From positions 1 to 64,000 of the forward strand of contig NZ_JAJQXX010000016.1 of assembly GCF_028767025.1 (NCBI RefSeq): DNA of 64,000 nt. Direction: 5' to 3'. Positions within the stretch are counted from its first letter, which is position 1; each line of letters starts with the position of its first letter. The position numbers and the translations under genes were made by a program. A model generated the notes under the pieces. The model had not been told where the DNA came from. It saw only the letters and a program-made list of their open reading frames with translations, and did no database searches. This document shows positions 51,001-59,816 of this stretch, in pieces. The DNA comes from Blautia sp. XA-2221. Its GTDB lineage: Bacteria > Bacillota > Clostridia > Lachnospirales > Lachnospiraceae.

Positions 51001-51889
51001 TTTGAATGGCTCCTTTTTTATTTTCTGTTTTTTGTCTTGAAATTCCCCAAGATACGGTAATCGCTTTTGTAGGGCATGCTTTCGCACATTCTCCACAACG
51101 AATACACTCGAAATCATTGGGGTTCTTTGTAATGTCTACATCCATTTTGCATACTTTGCTGCATTTTCCGCAGGAAACACAAGCATCCTGATCAACATGA
51201 TAGTGACAAAAGGACACTTTGTTAAACAGGGAATACAGTGCTCCAAGAGGACAAATCCATTTGCAAAATGGTCTGTAAAAAATAATGCTCAAAAAGATAA
51301 AGGCTGCTAAGATAACGAATTTAGCACTAAATAATGGTCCCAATGCTTCTCTAATGGAAGGATTTATGATGGACAACGGAATTCCACCTTCCAAAATCCC
51401 CTGAGGACAGATATATTTACAAAAATAGGGATCTCCCATTCCCGTAGAATTTGTCAGAAGCATGGGGAGCATGAGTACCGCAACCAATAGCACAATGTAT
51501 TTTACATAAGTTAGAAATTTCAGTTTCTTGGTTGAAAATTTCTTAAACGGTATTTTATGAAGCAAATCCTGAAACCATCCAAATGGACATAAAAATCCAC
51601 AAATAAATCTTCCGAACAGCACACCAAAGAAAATCAAAATTCCTGTAATATAATACGAAAAATGAAACTTGGATGAACCCACGACTGCCTGAAACGACCC
51701 GATTGGACAAGCACCGCCAGCAGCCGGACAGGAATAACAATTTAATCCAGGAACGCAGACACTCTTGAGTTTACCAGTATAGATTGTTCCTTTGAAAAAG
51801 TTCGGAAGGTGGATGTTTGTCAGGAGTGTAGCTAACATTTGTATCGTATTTCTTTTTGAAATAAATTTCTTAAAATTCAGCTTCCGCAT
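50987..51889 (-). CDS. Membrane polyferredoxin (NapH-like), redox cassette copy B
   Basis: A 300-residue paralogue of the protein at 30.96-31.85 kb. All Cys motifs recur in order: NCYSCPAAGGACPIGS, RFICGFLCPFG, FCKYICPQG, FCKWICPLG, CVSCGKCSKVCKM and CIRCGECAKACP. It has about five TM helices. The ATG at 51889 overlaps the upstream mini-gene's stop region. It lies inside the mobile-element wreck and its operon is divergent from a two-component system likely to control it. Confidence 0.85.
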   Translation of the reverse strand: MRKLNFKKFISKRNTIQMLATLLTNIHLPNFFKGTIYTGKLKSVCVPGLNCYSCPAAGGACPIGSFQAVVGSSKFHFSYYITGILIFFGVLFGRFICGFLCPFGWFQDLLHKIPFKKFSTKKLKFLTYVKYIVLLVAVLMLPMLLTNSTGMGDPYFCKYICPQGILEGGIPLSIINPSIREALGPLFSAKFVILAAFIFLSIIFYRPFCKWICPLGALYSLFNKVSFCHYHVDQDACVSCGKCSKVCKMDVDITKNPNDFECIRCGECAKACPTKAITVSWGISRQKTENKKGAIQNEKN

Positions 51890-51895
51890 AATCAA

Positions 51896-52042
51896 TCACC
51901 CTATTCCTACACATTCTAAGCACAATCGAATTGCTTTTGAAAAAACAGTATCTACCTCTCCACGATAAACGCCGAAACAGACAAAAGCCGTTGCAACAAC
52001 AAGGAGAAGAAACTGCTTCCAATTCCTTTTTACAAGATTCAT
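51896..52042 (-). CDS. CD1871A-type CXXC mini-protein, copy B
   Basis: A 48-residue protein, start at 52042 with AAGGAGGT upstream. It has one TM helix (FLLLVVATAFVCFGVY) and ends FSKAIRLCLECVGIG, the same C-x-x-C plus GIG ending as copy A. It is the first gene of cassette B, whereas in cassette A the mini-gene is second. Confidence 0.72.
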   Translation of the reverse strand: MNLVKRNWKQFLLLVVATAFVCFGVYRGEVDTVFSKAIRLCLECVGIG

Positions 52043-52172
52043 AGCACACCTCCTTCAACGATAGTCCTTGCTTCTTTTAATAACGAGATACAGCATAGCA
52101 TAGGGTATATAAAATTCCTGTTAAGATACAAGTAAGATGAGAATTTTTTACTGCTTTTTCGTTTTTCGAAAT

Positions 52173-52201
52173 TTGAAAAGGGATGTGTTCTATGCTATAG
52201 T
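52173..52201 (+). promoter_or_regulatory. Promoter of the two-component genes
   Basis: -35 TTGAAA (52173-52178), 17-base spacer, -10 TATAGT (52196-52201), 40 bp before the regulator start. The divergent minus-strand promoter for cassette B shares the same 200-bp region, and CTATGCTAT occurs in both. Confidence 0.65.
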
Positions 52202-52241
52202 GAGAAGTAATCATTTGCTCTAACAAGAAAGGATATACAAG

Positions 52242-52919
52242 ATGCGCTTGCTAATAATAGAAGATGAAAAGTCCCTCTGCGAAACGATTGCAAAGGGACT
52301 TAGAATGGACGGATATGAAGTTGATGTTTGCTTCGATGGTTTAGAAGCTAGTAAACGAATCCAGGTAGAAACCTATGATTTAATTGTTTTGGACTTGAAT
52401 CTCCCTGGTATGGATGGGATGGATCTTCTAAAACAATTAAGACAAGAGGACGATGAAACCAATGTATTGATCCTCTCTGCAAGGGGAGAATTGCAGAATA
52501 AGGTAGATGGGCTGGATGCTGGTGCCAACGATTATCTTTGCAAACCTTTCCATTTTGAAGAATTAGAAGCACGGGTAAGGAGCTTAACCCGTAGACGAGT
52601 GGTACAGCATGACATTATACTTCAATATAAGGAAATCTCGCTCAATACGAAAAAAAGAACGGCTTATGCGGGAAGCAATCAATTGGAGCTTACTCGGAAG
52701 GAGCTGGGGCTTTTAGAATATCTTATGATGAATCAAGGAAGACCTGTGAGCCAGGAGGAATTGATTCAGCATGTCTGGGATAGCAGTGTAGATGCTTTCA
52801 GCAACTCGATTCGAGTACACATTTCTGCTCTTCGCAAGAAATTGCGGCAGGCACTTGGGTATGATCCAATTTTGAATCGTGTCGGACAGGGATATGTACT
52901 GGGAGGGGAAAAAATATGA
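52242..52919 (+). CDS. OmpR/QseB-type response regulator
   Basis: A 225-residue regulator: receiver MRLLIIEDEKSLCETIAKGL, phospho-Asp in DLIVLDLNLPGMDG, VLILSARGELQNKVDGLDAGANDYLCKPFHFEEL; then a winged helix (LELTRKELGLLEYLMMNQGRPVSQEELIQHVW, SNSIRVHISALRKKLRQ, RVGQGYVLGG). It overlaps the kinase gene by 4 bp. Divergent placement from cassette B suggests direct control of that operon, perhaps in response to a redox or metal signal. Confidence 0.92.
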   Translation: MRLLIIEDEKSLCETIAKGLRMDGYEVDVCFDGLEASKRIQVETYDLIVLDLNLPGMDGMDLLKQLRQEDDETNVLILSARGELQNKVDGLDAGANDYLCKPFHFEELEARVRSLTRRRVVQHDIILQYKEISLNTKKRTAYAGSNQLELTRKELGLLEYLMMNQGRPVSQEELIQHVWDSSVDAFSNSIRVHISALRKKLRQALGYDPILNRVGQGYVLGGEKI

Positions 52920-54058
52920 AAAGAAAAATTTCATTGCAGTGGCAGCTAACGATATTCACAGCCCTTTTGGTGATTGCAACCTGTACCCTGCTCAATGTAT
53001 TGATCAGCAAATATGCAATCTTTTACATGGATTCTATTGGTGATACCGTAACAGTCAATTTTCAAGGCATCCCATCCGGTGAGGATTTTCAAGATTCTGA
53101 GGGCTTCTTTGTGGATATCCCAGAGGATGTTTCTGTAGAAATTAAAAATACACAAACACATTTCAAGTGGAAAAGCGTTTTTATCACTATGGTCATTGCA
53201 ATCATCGGAAGCACGCTTACGTACTTCGTTGTTGGATTTTCTTTGAAGCCGTTGAAGCAGCTCGAAAAAAAGATTGAAGATATTGAAGCAAATGATCTCC
53301 ATGAGCCAATTATGCTCAACAGCAGGAACTGTGAAATTGCACATTTGGCAGACTCTTTCAATAAGATGTTGAAACGATTGGACAAAACTTTTTCTGCGCA
53401 GAAACAATTTGCGGCAAACGCAGCTCATGAACTGCGAACTCCCATTGCAATTGTGAAAACGAATATCGAGGTATTTCAGAAGCAGCCTGACCCAACAATT
53501 ACAGACTATGAAGAAGTTCTCGAACGGATAGAGAATCAGACAGACCGTCTTTCCGATGTGATTGCAACATTGCTGCAAATGACAGAAACGCAAACGGCAT
53601 CCAAAACAGATCACATTTCTCTGGCAGATATTTCTGAAGAAGTAATTTGTGATTTAACACAGCTTGCCATCGATCGCCATGTTAAGCTGATACAATTACC
53701 TGGCGATGCATCTATAATGGGAAATGATATTCTGATTTATCGTGCTATCTTTAATTTAGTCGAAAATGCGATTAAATACAATCAGGCAAATGGAACGGTC
53801 TCCATTCAAATCATTGCAGAAAAAGAATTTGCCAAAATCCTGATTTCAGACTCTGGTATTGGAATAGAATCTGCCAAACAGGAGCAGGTTTTCGACCCTT
53901 TTTTCAGAGTGGATTCCTCTCGCAACCGTGCTATTGGCGGTGCAGGATTGGGGCTTGCTCTTGTGCGTGAAATTGCAAAAAGACATGGCGGAGATGTCCG
54001 AATTCTTCAAAGTACATCACAGGGTACACAATTTGAACTGGTACTGCAATATAGATGA
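52916..54058 (+). CDS. Sensor histidine kinase
   Basis: A 380-residue membrane kinase. Two TM helices (LTIFTALLVIATCTLLNVLI; SVFITMVIAIIGSTLTYFVVGF) flank a short extracytoplasmic sensor of about 60 residues without Cys. HAMP follows (LKPLKQLEKKIEDI), then HisKA with the phospho-His in FAANAAHELRTPIAIVKTN, and HATPase motifs FNLVENAIKYNQ, SDSGIGIES and GGAGLGLALVREIAKRHGG. It is the partner of the regulator encoded just upstream. Confidence 0.92.
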   Translation: MKRKISLQWQLTIFTALLVIATCTLLNVLISKYAIFYMDSIGDTVTVNFQGIPSGEDFQDSEGFFVDIPEDVSVEIKNTQTHFKWKSVFITMVIAIIGSTLTYFVVGFSLKPLKQLEKKIEDIEANDLHEPIMLNSRNCEIAHLADSFNKMLKRLDKTFSAQKQFAANAAHELRTPIAIVKTNIEVFQKQPDPTITDYEEVLERIENQTDRLSDVIATLLQMTETQTASKTDHISLADISEEVICDLTQLAIDRHVKLIQLPGDASIMGNDILIYRAIFNLVENAIKYNQANGTVSIQIIAEKEFAKILISDSGIGIESAKQEQVFDPFFRVDSSRNRAIGGAGLGLALVREIAKRHGGDVRILQSTSQGTQFELVLQYR

Positions 54059-54065
54059 GGAGTGG

Positions 54066-54347
54066 TTATTCAAGCCACCACGGCAGTTCCAGCCAGAAGT
54101 TATCCAATGCCAGCTTTTCCGTGGACTTTGCTCTGCTTTCTGACAGGTGGAAATGTTTTGCTGTTTCGTTCAAGGGATGGAGTACATCGTCCTCAAAGCC
54201 AAAGCGATACCAGAGGTAGGCTTTCTCTCGTTCCTCAATCATTTGCAGAGCTGTATGGATTTCTTCGTGGGTTTCCTTGGCAATGTAAATCTGCTCCGGA
54301 TTCTGTACTCTGGAATCAACTATAAATTCATGCCGTCCCTTGAACAA
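54066..54347 (-). pseudogene. Truncated sigma-factor-like gene of a conjugative element
   Basis: The minus-strand frame begins at a TTG without a ribosome site and encodes about 93 residues including PEQIYIAKETHEEIHTAL and LNETAKHFHLSESRAKSTEK, a sigma-70 region 4-like helix-turn-helix. The N-terminal part expected for the family is missing. It ends 8 bp past the kinase gene, on the opposite strand. Confidence 0.45.
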
Positions 54348-54426
54348 TTACAATTAGGCACACAAAGAATTGAATAATTTCCAGTTTGTCGTTCTAAAAA
54401 TTCAACTGAATAATTCCAGCAAAAAC

Positions 54427-54463
54427 CGCTGCTACATGGAAGCCAACGAACCATGCAACAGCG
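54427..54463 (-). terminator. Intrinsic terminator
   Basis: CGCTG..TG.CATGG pairs with CCATGCAACAGCG around a short loop; a T run follows on the plus strand and an A/T run on the minus strand. It lies directly after the truncated gene at 54472. Confidence 0.7.
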
Positions 54464-54471
54464 TTTTTTCT

Positions 54472-54858
54472 TTACCGTTTTTTCCTCTGACTGATAGGTG
54501 TTCCCATTTTCTTTGATTTTTGTAGAATCCGAATGAGCCAGCGAAATTCTTCTTCCGATAAATTTTTATAGTTGATACCGAGCTGCTTGCAGTAAAGCAC
54601 TGCCAGTTTTTCCAAACGACTGCCCTTGAAATTTTCGACTGCTTCCAGATTTTCTTTCAGTTCATCGGCAACGGTGGTTTGGGGCGCACTCTCACTGTCC
54701 TTTTTATGGGTTTCCCGAATATCCCGGATAATCAGGTTTAGGTCATCCAGAACCATATGGCTGAAATATTCATCATCACTGATATGGGCGGCTTGCAGCA
54801 CTTTCAAATGTGGGTCATCTTCGCCGGGGCGATACCGTTCAATGATTTCATGGAATGC
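54472..54858 (-). pseudogene. C-terminal fragment of an unidentified mobile-element protein
   Basis: From about 54858 the minus strand encodes FHEIIERYRPGEDDPHLKVL, DDLNLIIRDIRETHKKD, and LYCKQLGINYKNLSEEEFRW, ending QRKKR. It is clearly protein-like, but upstream of 54858 the frame becomes the antisense of the relaxase gene, so the 5' part is gone. The family is not recognised. Confidence 0.5.
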
Positions 54859-55585
54859 CGCCGAAGCGGTGGAGAAGCAATGGAACTCCCAGCTTGCAAG
54901 GCGGTGGGTGCTTACCATTCCCAGAGAGATACCGCCTGACCAGTACGCTGTCCTTGTCCGGGAGTTTTGTGAACAGCAGTTTGTTTCCAAAGGCATGATC
55001 GTTGACTTTGCTGTCCATGCCCCCCATCCGCCGGGACACAATCCCCACGCCCATGTCTTACTCACTATGAGGGCAATGGACGAACATGGGAAATGGCTTC
55101 CCAAGAGCCGCAAGGTTTATGACCTTGATGAAAACGGGGAACGGATAAAACTTCCGTCCGGCAGGTGGAAAAGCCACAAGGAGGATACGGTGGACTGGAA
55201 CGACCAGAGGTATTGTGAAATCTGGCGGCATGAATGGGAAGTCATCCAGAACCGCTATCTGGAAGCCAATGACCGACCGGAGCGTGTGGACTTGCGTTCC
55301 TATGCCAGACAGGGACTTGATATTGTCCCTACTGTCCATGAGGGGGCTGCTGTCCGGCAGATGGAAAAGCGAGGTATCCAGACGAATATCGGAAACCTGA
55401 ACCGGGAAATCAGAGCCGCCAACAGTCTGATGAAGTCCATCCGGCAACTTATCCAAAACCTCAAAGGCTGGATTACCGAGCTGGGCGAAAAACGGAAAGA
55501 ACTGCTTGCACAAAAAGCGGCGGAGGAAGCAATATTTCTTCCCAATCTGCTGATGAAGTATCTGGAGATACGCAAGGCAGCTTAA
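54851..55585 (+). pseudogene. MobA/MobL-family relaxase, N-terminus missing
   Basis: The real protein similarity begins at SWNAAEAVEKQWNSQLARRW near 54851 and continues REIPPDQYAVLVREFCEQQF, DFAVHAPHPPGHNPHAHVLL (His motif of the relaxase metal site), and VDLRSYARQGLDIVPTVHEG. The first 70-80 residues, including the catalytic Tyr region, are absent; the frame to the left is antisense of another gene. The C-terminus runs directly into VirB4 sequence. It is therefore inactive and records two deletion junctions. Confidence 0.8.
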
Positions 55586-56124
55586 ATGTGTTCAACCACA
55601 GAACCAACATCGACATTCAAAACCGCATTGTGGCCTTTGACATCAAGGAGCTGGGCAAGCAGCTAAAGAAAATCGGTATGCTCATTGTCCAAGACCAGAT
55701 TTGGGGGCGCGTCACCCAAAACCGCAGCAAGGGTAAGGCGACATGGTATTTCTGTGATGAGTTCCACCTGATTTTGCGTGAGGAACAGACGGCGGCCTTT
55801 TCCTGCGAGATTTGGAAGCGTTTTCGTAAGTGGGGCGGGATTCCCACAGGTGCGACGCAGAATGTGAAAGACCTGCTTTCCTCCCCGGAAATTGAGAACA
55901 TTTTGGAAAACAGCGACTTTATCTGCCTGCTCAATCAGGCCAGCGGCGACCGCAAAATCCTTGCGGAACGGCTGAACATTTCGCCCCAGCAATTACGGTA
56001 CCGGACCGCCGCCAAGGCCGAGCGAAAGTCCATTGCCGCCAACGCCGAGTTTGTGTATCAGAAATCCCTGCGGGACAACCCGGAGCTGGCGCAGGCGGCC
56101 AAGAACCCCGTTTCCCGCTTCTGA
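55560..56124 (+). pseudogene. VirB4/TraE-type ATPase fragment with a foreign tail
   Basis: From SGDTQGSLNVFNHRTNIDI (about 55560) to LNQASGDRKILAERLNISPQ the frame matches the C-terminal ATPase part of VirB4 of Tn1549-type elements (DEFHLILREEQTAAFSCEIW, Walker-B-like DEFH; IPTGATQNVKDLL). After ISPQQL it changes to RYRTAAKAERKSIAANAEF and QAAKNPVSRF, a tail from another gene. Walker A is not in the surviving part. Confidence 0.75.
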
Positions 56125-56146
56125 CAGAAACAGCACATCAACGATT

Positions 56147-56382
56147 AAAGTTACCTATTCCATTGATATGCTTTCTGCACCTTCCTCTTTTGATGAATCC
56201 TACTATGACATCTGTAACTATATCAAAACATTACCGAAAAAGGAATGCGCAGGCAGATTATGTTTCTTTTCTTCTTCCAGTATAAAACTGATTCCGAAAT
56301 AGCAGAAATACTTCATGTTTCGCGCCAGTATGTAAATCGTACCAAAAAACAGCTGATCACCGAATATTTCCGTGAAAGATAA
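56147..56382 (+). pseudogene. Frameshifted sigma-70-like regulator remnant
   Basis: The frame SIDMLSAPSSFDESYYDICN with IKTLPKKE is followed, after a shift, by FFQYKTDSEIAEILHVSRQY and VNRTKKQLITEYFRER to a stop at 56382. This is a sigma region 4 helix-turn-helix of the short sigma-like proteins found on conjugative elements. It marks the right end of the element wreck. Confidence 0.5.
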
Positions 56383-56386
56383 CGTA

Positions 56387-56416
56387 ATAAGCCTCACAGT
56401 TTTCTGTGAGGCTTAT
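56387..56416. terminator. Terminator at the right end of the element wreck
   Basis: GCCTCACAG (56391-56399) pairs with CTGTGAGGC (56404-56412) around TTTT. A/T-rich flanks allow use from both sides. Confidence 0.7.
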
Positions 56417-56435
56417 CTGATACGGATCTTATTAT

Positions 56436-57850
56436 TTATTTCATCTCAGTATATATTTTCAGCAGAGCATATACAACTCCTGATATTCCATTCATAAATG
56501 CAGGATTCCGGGTTTCCGAAACATTCAAATCATCTTTCTGTTCCAACATCAAAATCAACTCCTGAACTTTTTGATTATAAATCTCTCTGAATTCAGACTG
56601 TTTATGTTGTTCCAGATATTTCTTCATAATCAGTAGACGCCCGGCCAGTCCATGGCAAATACAGATTTTCCCATCCTCTTTTCCATAAAACAGACTGTAT
56701 GAAGCTCTTTTTACATCTTCTTCTATTCCCTGATATTCTTTTATCTTTTCAATCTGCAGACGGGCAAGAAGAACTCCGGGCGCCCCATGGCACCACGCAT
56801 TCATTACCTTCTTTTCATTTTCCGGGGCTCTGAGATCCAACCAGTTTTCTTTTTCTTCTGAGTACAGACTGTTCTCATACTCACAGAGCAAATTTATTTT
56901 TTTCAGGTATTCTTTGTTTCCGGTTATCTGATACAGAGCAGCATAAAGCATTAAAAATCCACTGTTTCCGTGAGCCATTCCTGCCAGAGTTTTTTTACAT
57001 TGAAAATCGTCCATCCACAGCCATTTTCCATGTCCTGCCTGCAATCCCATAATTTTCTTTCAATCTCAACAGCCTCTGTCAGGTACTGTTCTTCCGGTTC
57101 CGCACATTCTTTTTTTATCTGATACAGCTTCAGAGCTGCAATGGCTGCTCCCGCATTTCCACTTAAAAGATCATAATTGGCATCCTGTGCGAAATATTTT
57201 TTTATAACAGTAAAATGTTTCTCTGCATAATGCAGATATTTTTTCTCCCCTGTAATCTCATATAAAATCATAAAAGTATATACAATAGAACACTCTCCGT
57301 CGACTATTCCTGTTCTTATACCGCTCTTCACCAGTCCTGTTTCCAGTTCCTGTGTATAAACACACAACCTTTTTACAGCAAGATTAAATATATCCTTTGC
57401 TTTTTCATCCTGAAAATATTTTAAATACTCCCCAAGAAGCAATGCAATTCCGGAAATCCCCTCATACAGGTACATTCCTGCAGGAACCATTTTCCATAAA
57501 CCATTTTCAAAAAACTGCAAGCCGATCCATCCTGCTCCATCCTCCGCAATGACTGCTGTATCCACAATCCAGGTAATGATATTTTTTATGTGTCTTACTA
57601 CCTGTTCTTTCTACACAAATCCAGAACAGATCTTAGAGGAACTGTTTCTGCTTTTTCTCTGCATTGTCATAGAAAGCCAGATCAGATCACATTGATGCCG
57701 GCAGTCTTTTTTTCCTAAATCTTTCATGTGGATTTTCCATGCTTCATAAGGTGAAATAAGAAAATAGTCATTCACTCTTTTCCCATCTCCCGTATAAATA
57801 CAACGATCTCTTCCTTCTGCACGAAAATATGGAATATCATTTTCCAGCAA
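56436..57850 (-). pseudogene. LanM lanthipeptide synthetase, C-terminal remnant with frameshifts
   Basis: Pieces in several minus-strand frames, read from 57850: LENDIPYFRAEGRDRCIYTG (end of the dehydratase domain), then WIGLQFFENGLWKMVPAGMY with LYEGISGIALLLGEYLKYF, MAHGNSGFLMLYAALYQI, the zinc-binding NAWCHGAPGVLL and ICHGLAGRLL, and MNGISGVVYALLKI. These are the LanC-like cyclase motifs of class II synthetases in the correct order. Frameshifts lie near 57.6 kb and 57.0 kb, and the dehydratase domain of about 600 residues is missing: the fragment starts directly behind the stop of the next gene. No precursor peptide or transporter is seen. Confidence 0.8.
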
Positions 57851-57853
57851 ATC

Positions 57854-58546
57854 CTATATTTCATAATCATGTATTTTTTTCTGTGTTTTTGTCTCCCCTT
57901 TCCTGTGTATGACAGCTAAAATCTGTTCCCTTTTCATTCTTTCGTCCACATAATCCGGATGCCAGGAAAGAAACCTGTACATATCATACTGCTGTGTATG
58001 ACGTAAAATCACACGGGCTCCCGTATCATAAAAAGTTCCCAGCATCTCTGTTATCATTTTATCTGTTAATACTTTTTCATATGCAAACCGAAATCCCTGT
58101 TCCTCTGTGGAATCAGAATTATCTTCTGAATTCTGATTCTCCTGCCCCTGTGAATCATTCTGGGACTTATCGCTGTCGTCTTCTGTTTTCTGATCTTCTG
58201 AATCAGAATTATCCTTCTGGGGTTCCCATTTAGCCCTGTATTCTTCATCCCACAAAGCCTGGAGCCCTTCGCTGTCTTTTAACCAGAACAGTTTATTTTT
58301 TTCTTTTGCATCAGAATCCTTCAGATAAAAGGCTTCACCTCCGTTATCCTCTTTACGCACATAAGAATCTTTCCAGTTTTCTGGAACCTTCAGTTCAATT
58401 TCTCCCATACGGAACACAAGCATGCCATCATCTGTCTGCTCTACATATTCCCACTGAGAAGTTGAAGGCTGTGCTATCAGAACATTTCCTGTAATAAGAC
58501 AGCATCCTGCTCCTATTGCCAGAGCCATAAGAACTTTTCGTTTCAT
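57854..58546 (-). CDS. Secreted protein of unknown function with an acidic Ser/Asp linker
   Basis: A 230-residue protein, start after AAAGGAGGAA. The N-terminus (VLMALAIGAGCCLITGNVLIA) is a signal peptide or membrane anchor. Residues 30-110 look like a folded domain (WEYVEQTDDGMLVFRMGEIELKVPENW, FYLKDSDAKEKNKLFWLKDSEGLQALW). A low-complexity Asp/Ser/Gln/Asn linker (about 115-150) follows and the last 80 residues form a second small domain. I recognise no family. The adjacency to the LanM remnant may be a deletion product, not a functional link. Confidence 0.65.
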   Translation of the reverse strand: MKRKVLMALAIGAGCCLITGNVLIAQPSTSQWEYVEQTDDGMLVFRMGEIELKVPENWKDSYVRKEDNGGEAFYLKDSDAKEKNKLFWLKDSEGLQALWDEEYRAKWEPQKDNSDSEDQKTEDDSDKSQNDSQGQENQNSEDNSDSTEEQGFRFAYEKVLTDKMITEMLGTFYDTGARVILRHTQQYDMYRFLSWHPDYVDERMKREQILAVIHRKGETKTQKKIHDYEI

Positions 58547-58787
58547 TTCGTATTTCCTCCTTTTCTGATATTTTCAGAAATTCACACCAGAATCTCTGCA
58601 GAAAGCTTTCCAATGTTATGTTACTCGAAATAACCTCCGTGTTTTTTATCTGTCCTGCAACTATGCAAAAATGTCTTTTTTCTTTGCTGACAGGTTGATT
58701 TTTGTATCTCCTCTGTGTATAATCCAAACTGTTAAAGCAGAAATCAGATCGCCAAAAACTATATATTTACATACAGGAAGGAATTTT

Positions 58788-59408
58788 ATGGACAGTATTA
58801 TTTTTGATGTAGACGGAACTCTGTGGGATTCCACGGAAATTGTTGCAGAATCCTGGGACAGATATCTGCACAATAAAGAACATATGAATATAACGATCAC
58901 CGCTGAAAGGCTGACGGGACTTTTCGGCCAGCCACTTCCGGCTATTGCAGCTCAGTTATTACCGGACAAAACAGAAGCAGAACAGCTTCGGATCATAAAT
59001 GCCTGCTGCCAGGCGGAACACGAGGCTCTTCTTAAAACATGCGCGCCTCTTTATGAAGATCTGGACGAAACTCTGAAAACTCTTTCTGAAAAATATCCTC
59101 TTTACATTGTCAGCAACTGTCAGAAAGGATATATTGAAGTATTTCTGCAATCTTCCGGACTTGGAAAATATTTCAGAGGACATCTGTGCTTTGGCGATAC
59201 AGGTCTGGAAAAGCATGATACGATCCGGAAGCTTATGGATACTTATCATCTGAAAGACACTGTATATGTAGGTGATACTATGGGAGATTTCCTTTCCTGC
59301 CAGAAGGCTGGTGTTCCCTTTGTGTTTGCCTCCTATGGATTTGGAAATGTACCGGAACCGAACTACTGGATCAGTAAACCTTCTGATCTGATACGGCTGT
59401 TTGATTAA
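58788..59408 (+). CDS. HAD-superfamily phosphatase (phosphoglycolate-phosphatase-like)
   Basis: A 206-residue enzyme, start at 58788 with AGGAAGGA upstream. HAD motifs: I, SIIFDVDGTLWDS near 3-15 (nucleophile Asp); II, LYIVSNCQKG near 104-113; III, Lys in GLEKHDTI; IV, VYVGDTMGDFLSC near 163-175. The cap is the small helical type between motifs I and II. It should dephosphorylate a small metabolite. It is a single-gene unit with a terminator just after the stop. Confidence 0.88.
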   Translation: MDSIIFDVDGTLWDSTEIVAESWDRYLHNKEHMNITITAERLTGLFGQPLPAIAAQLLPDKTEAEQLRIINACCQAEHEALLKTCAPLYEDLDETLKTLSEKYPLYIVSNCQKGYIEVFLQSSGLGKYFRGHLCFGDTGLEKHDTIRKLMDTYHLKDTVYVGDTMGDFLSCQKAGVPFVFASYGFGNVPEPNYWISKPSDLIRLFD

Positions 59409-59414
59409 AAAAAG

Positions 59415-59454
59415 CGGGGAAAATGTGGTTTAATTCTAAATCACATTCTCCCCG
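59415..59454. terminator. Terminator after the HAD gene
   Basis: CGGGGAAAATGTG pairs with CACATTCTCCCCG with a short inner stem, and T's follow. It serves the HAD gene on the plus strand and possibly the convergent minus-strand gene. Confidence 0.85.
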
Positions 59455-59495
59455 TTTTCTTATGACTGTTTTATTATTTCACTCTGACTGTCAAT

Positions 59496-59792
59496 TCAGC
59501 TTTTCATACATTTCTTTTTCAGATACCACATCAGTCCTGCCATAATGATCACAAGAACTATAATATATCCGACCTTCGCCGCAACGGTTGTTGTATAAGA
59601 ATCAATCAGTGTGGCAATTCCGATCAGGATTAAAGCTACGCCTGACCCCTTTGCCATTTTAGCCTCATCATATTTTGCCTTGCGAAGCTGAGAGTTTCCG
59701 CCCTTCATAAAAAAGTCACCATGTCCTGTCAGAAGCATAATTCCCACGATCAAAGAAGCTCCTGCAAGGATAAAATCAAAAGATCTGCTCAT
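59496..59792 (-). CDS. Small membrane protein, DUF3784-like
   Basis: A 98-residue protein with three hydrophobic segments: FDFILAGASLIVGIMLLTG near 6-24, GSGVALILIGIATLIDSY near 49-66 and VGYIIVLVIIMAGLMWYL near 73-90, separated by a charged loop (RKAKYDEAKMAKG). This arrangement resembles DUF3784 proteins. It lies 24 bp downstream of the L,D-transpeptidase gene and may be co-transcribed. Confidence 0.6.
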   Translation of the reverse strand: MSRSFDFILAGASLIVGIMLLTGHGDFFMKGGNSQLRKAKYDEAKMAKGSGVALILIGIATLIDSYTTTVAAKVGYIIVLVIIMAGLMWYLKKKCMKS

Positions 59793-59816
59793 TTCTCTGT
59801 TATTCCTCCATTGTCT

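Noticed and set aside
54472-55113. Full 213-codon minus-strand ORF
   Set aside because: Only the part below about 54858 is protein-like; the rest is antisense of the relaxase fragment.
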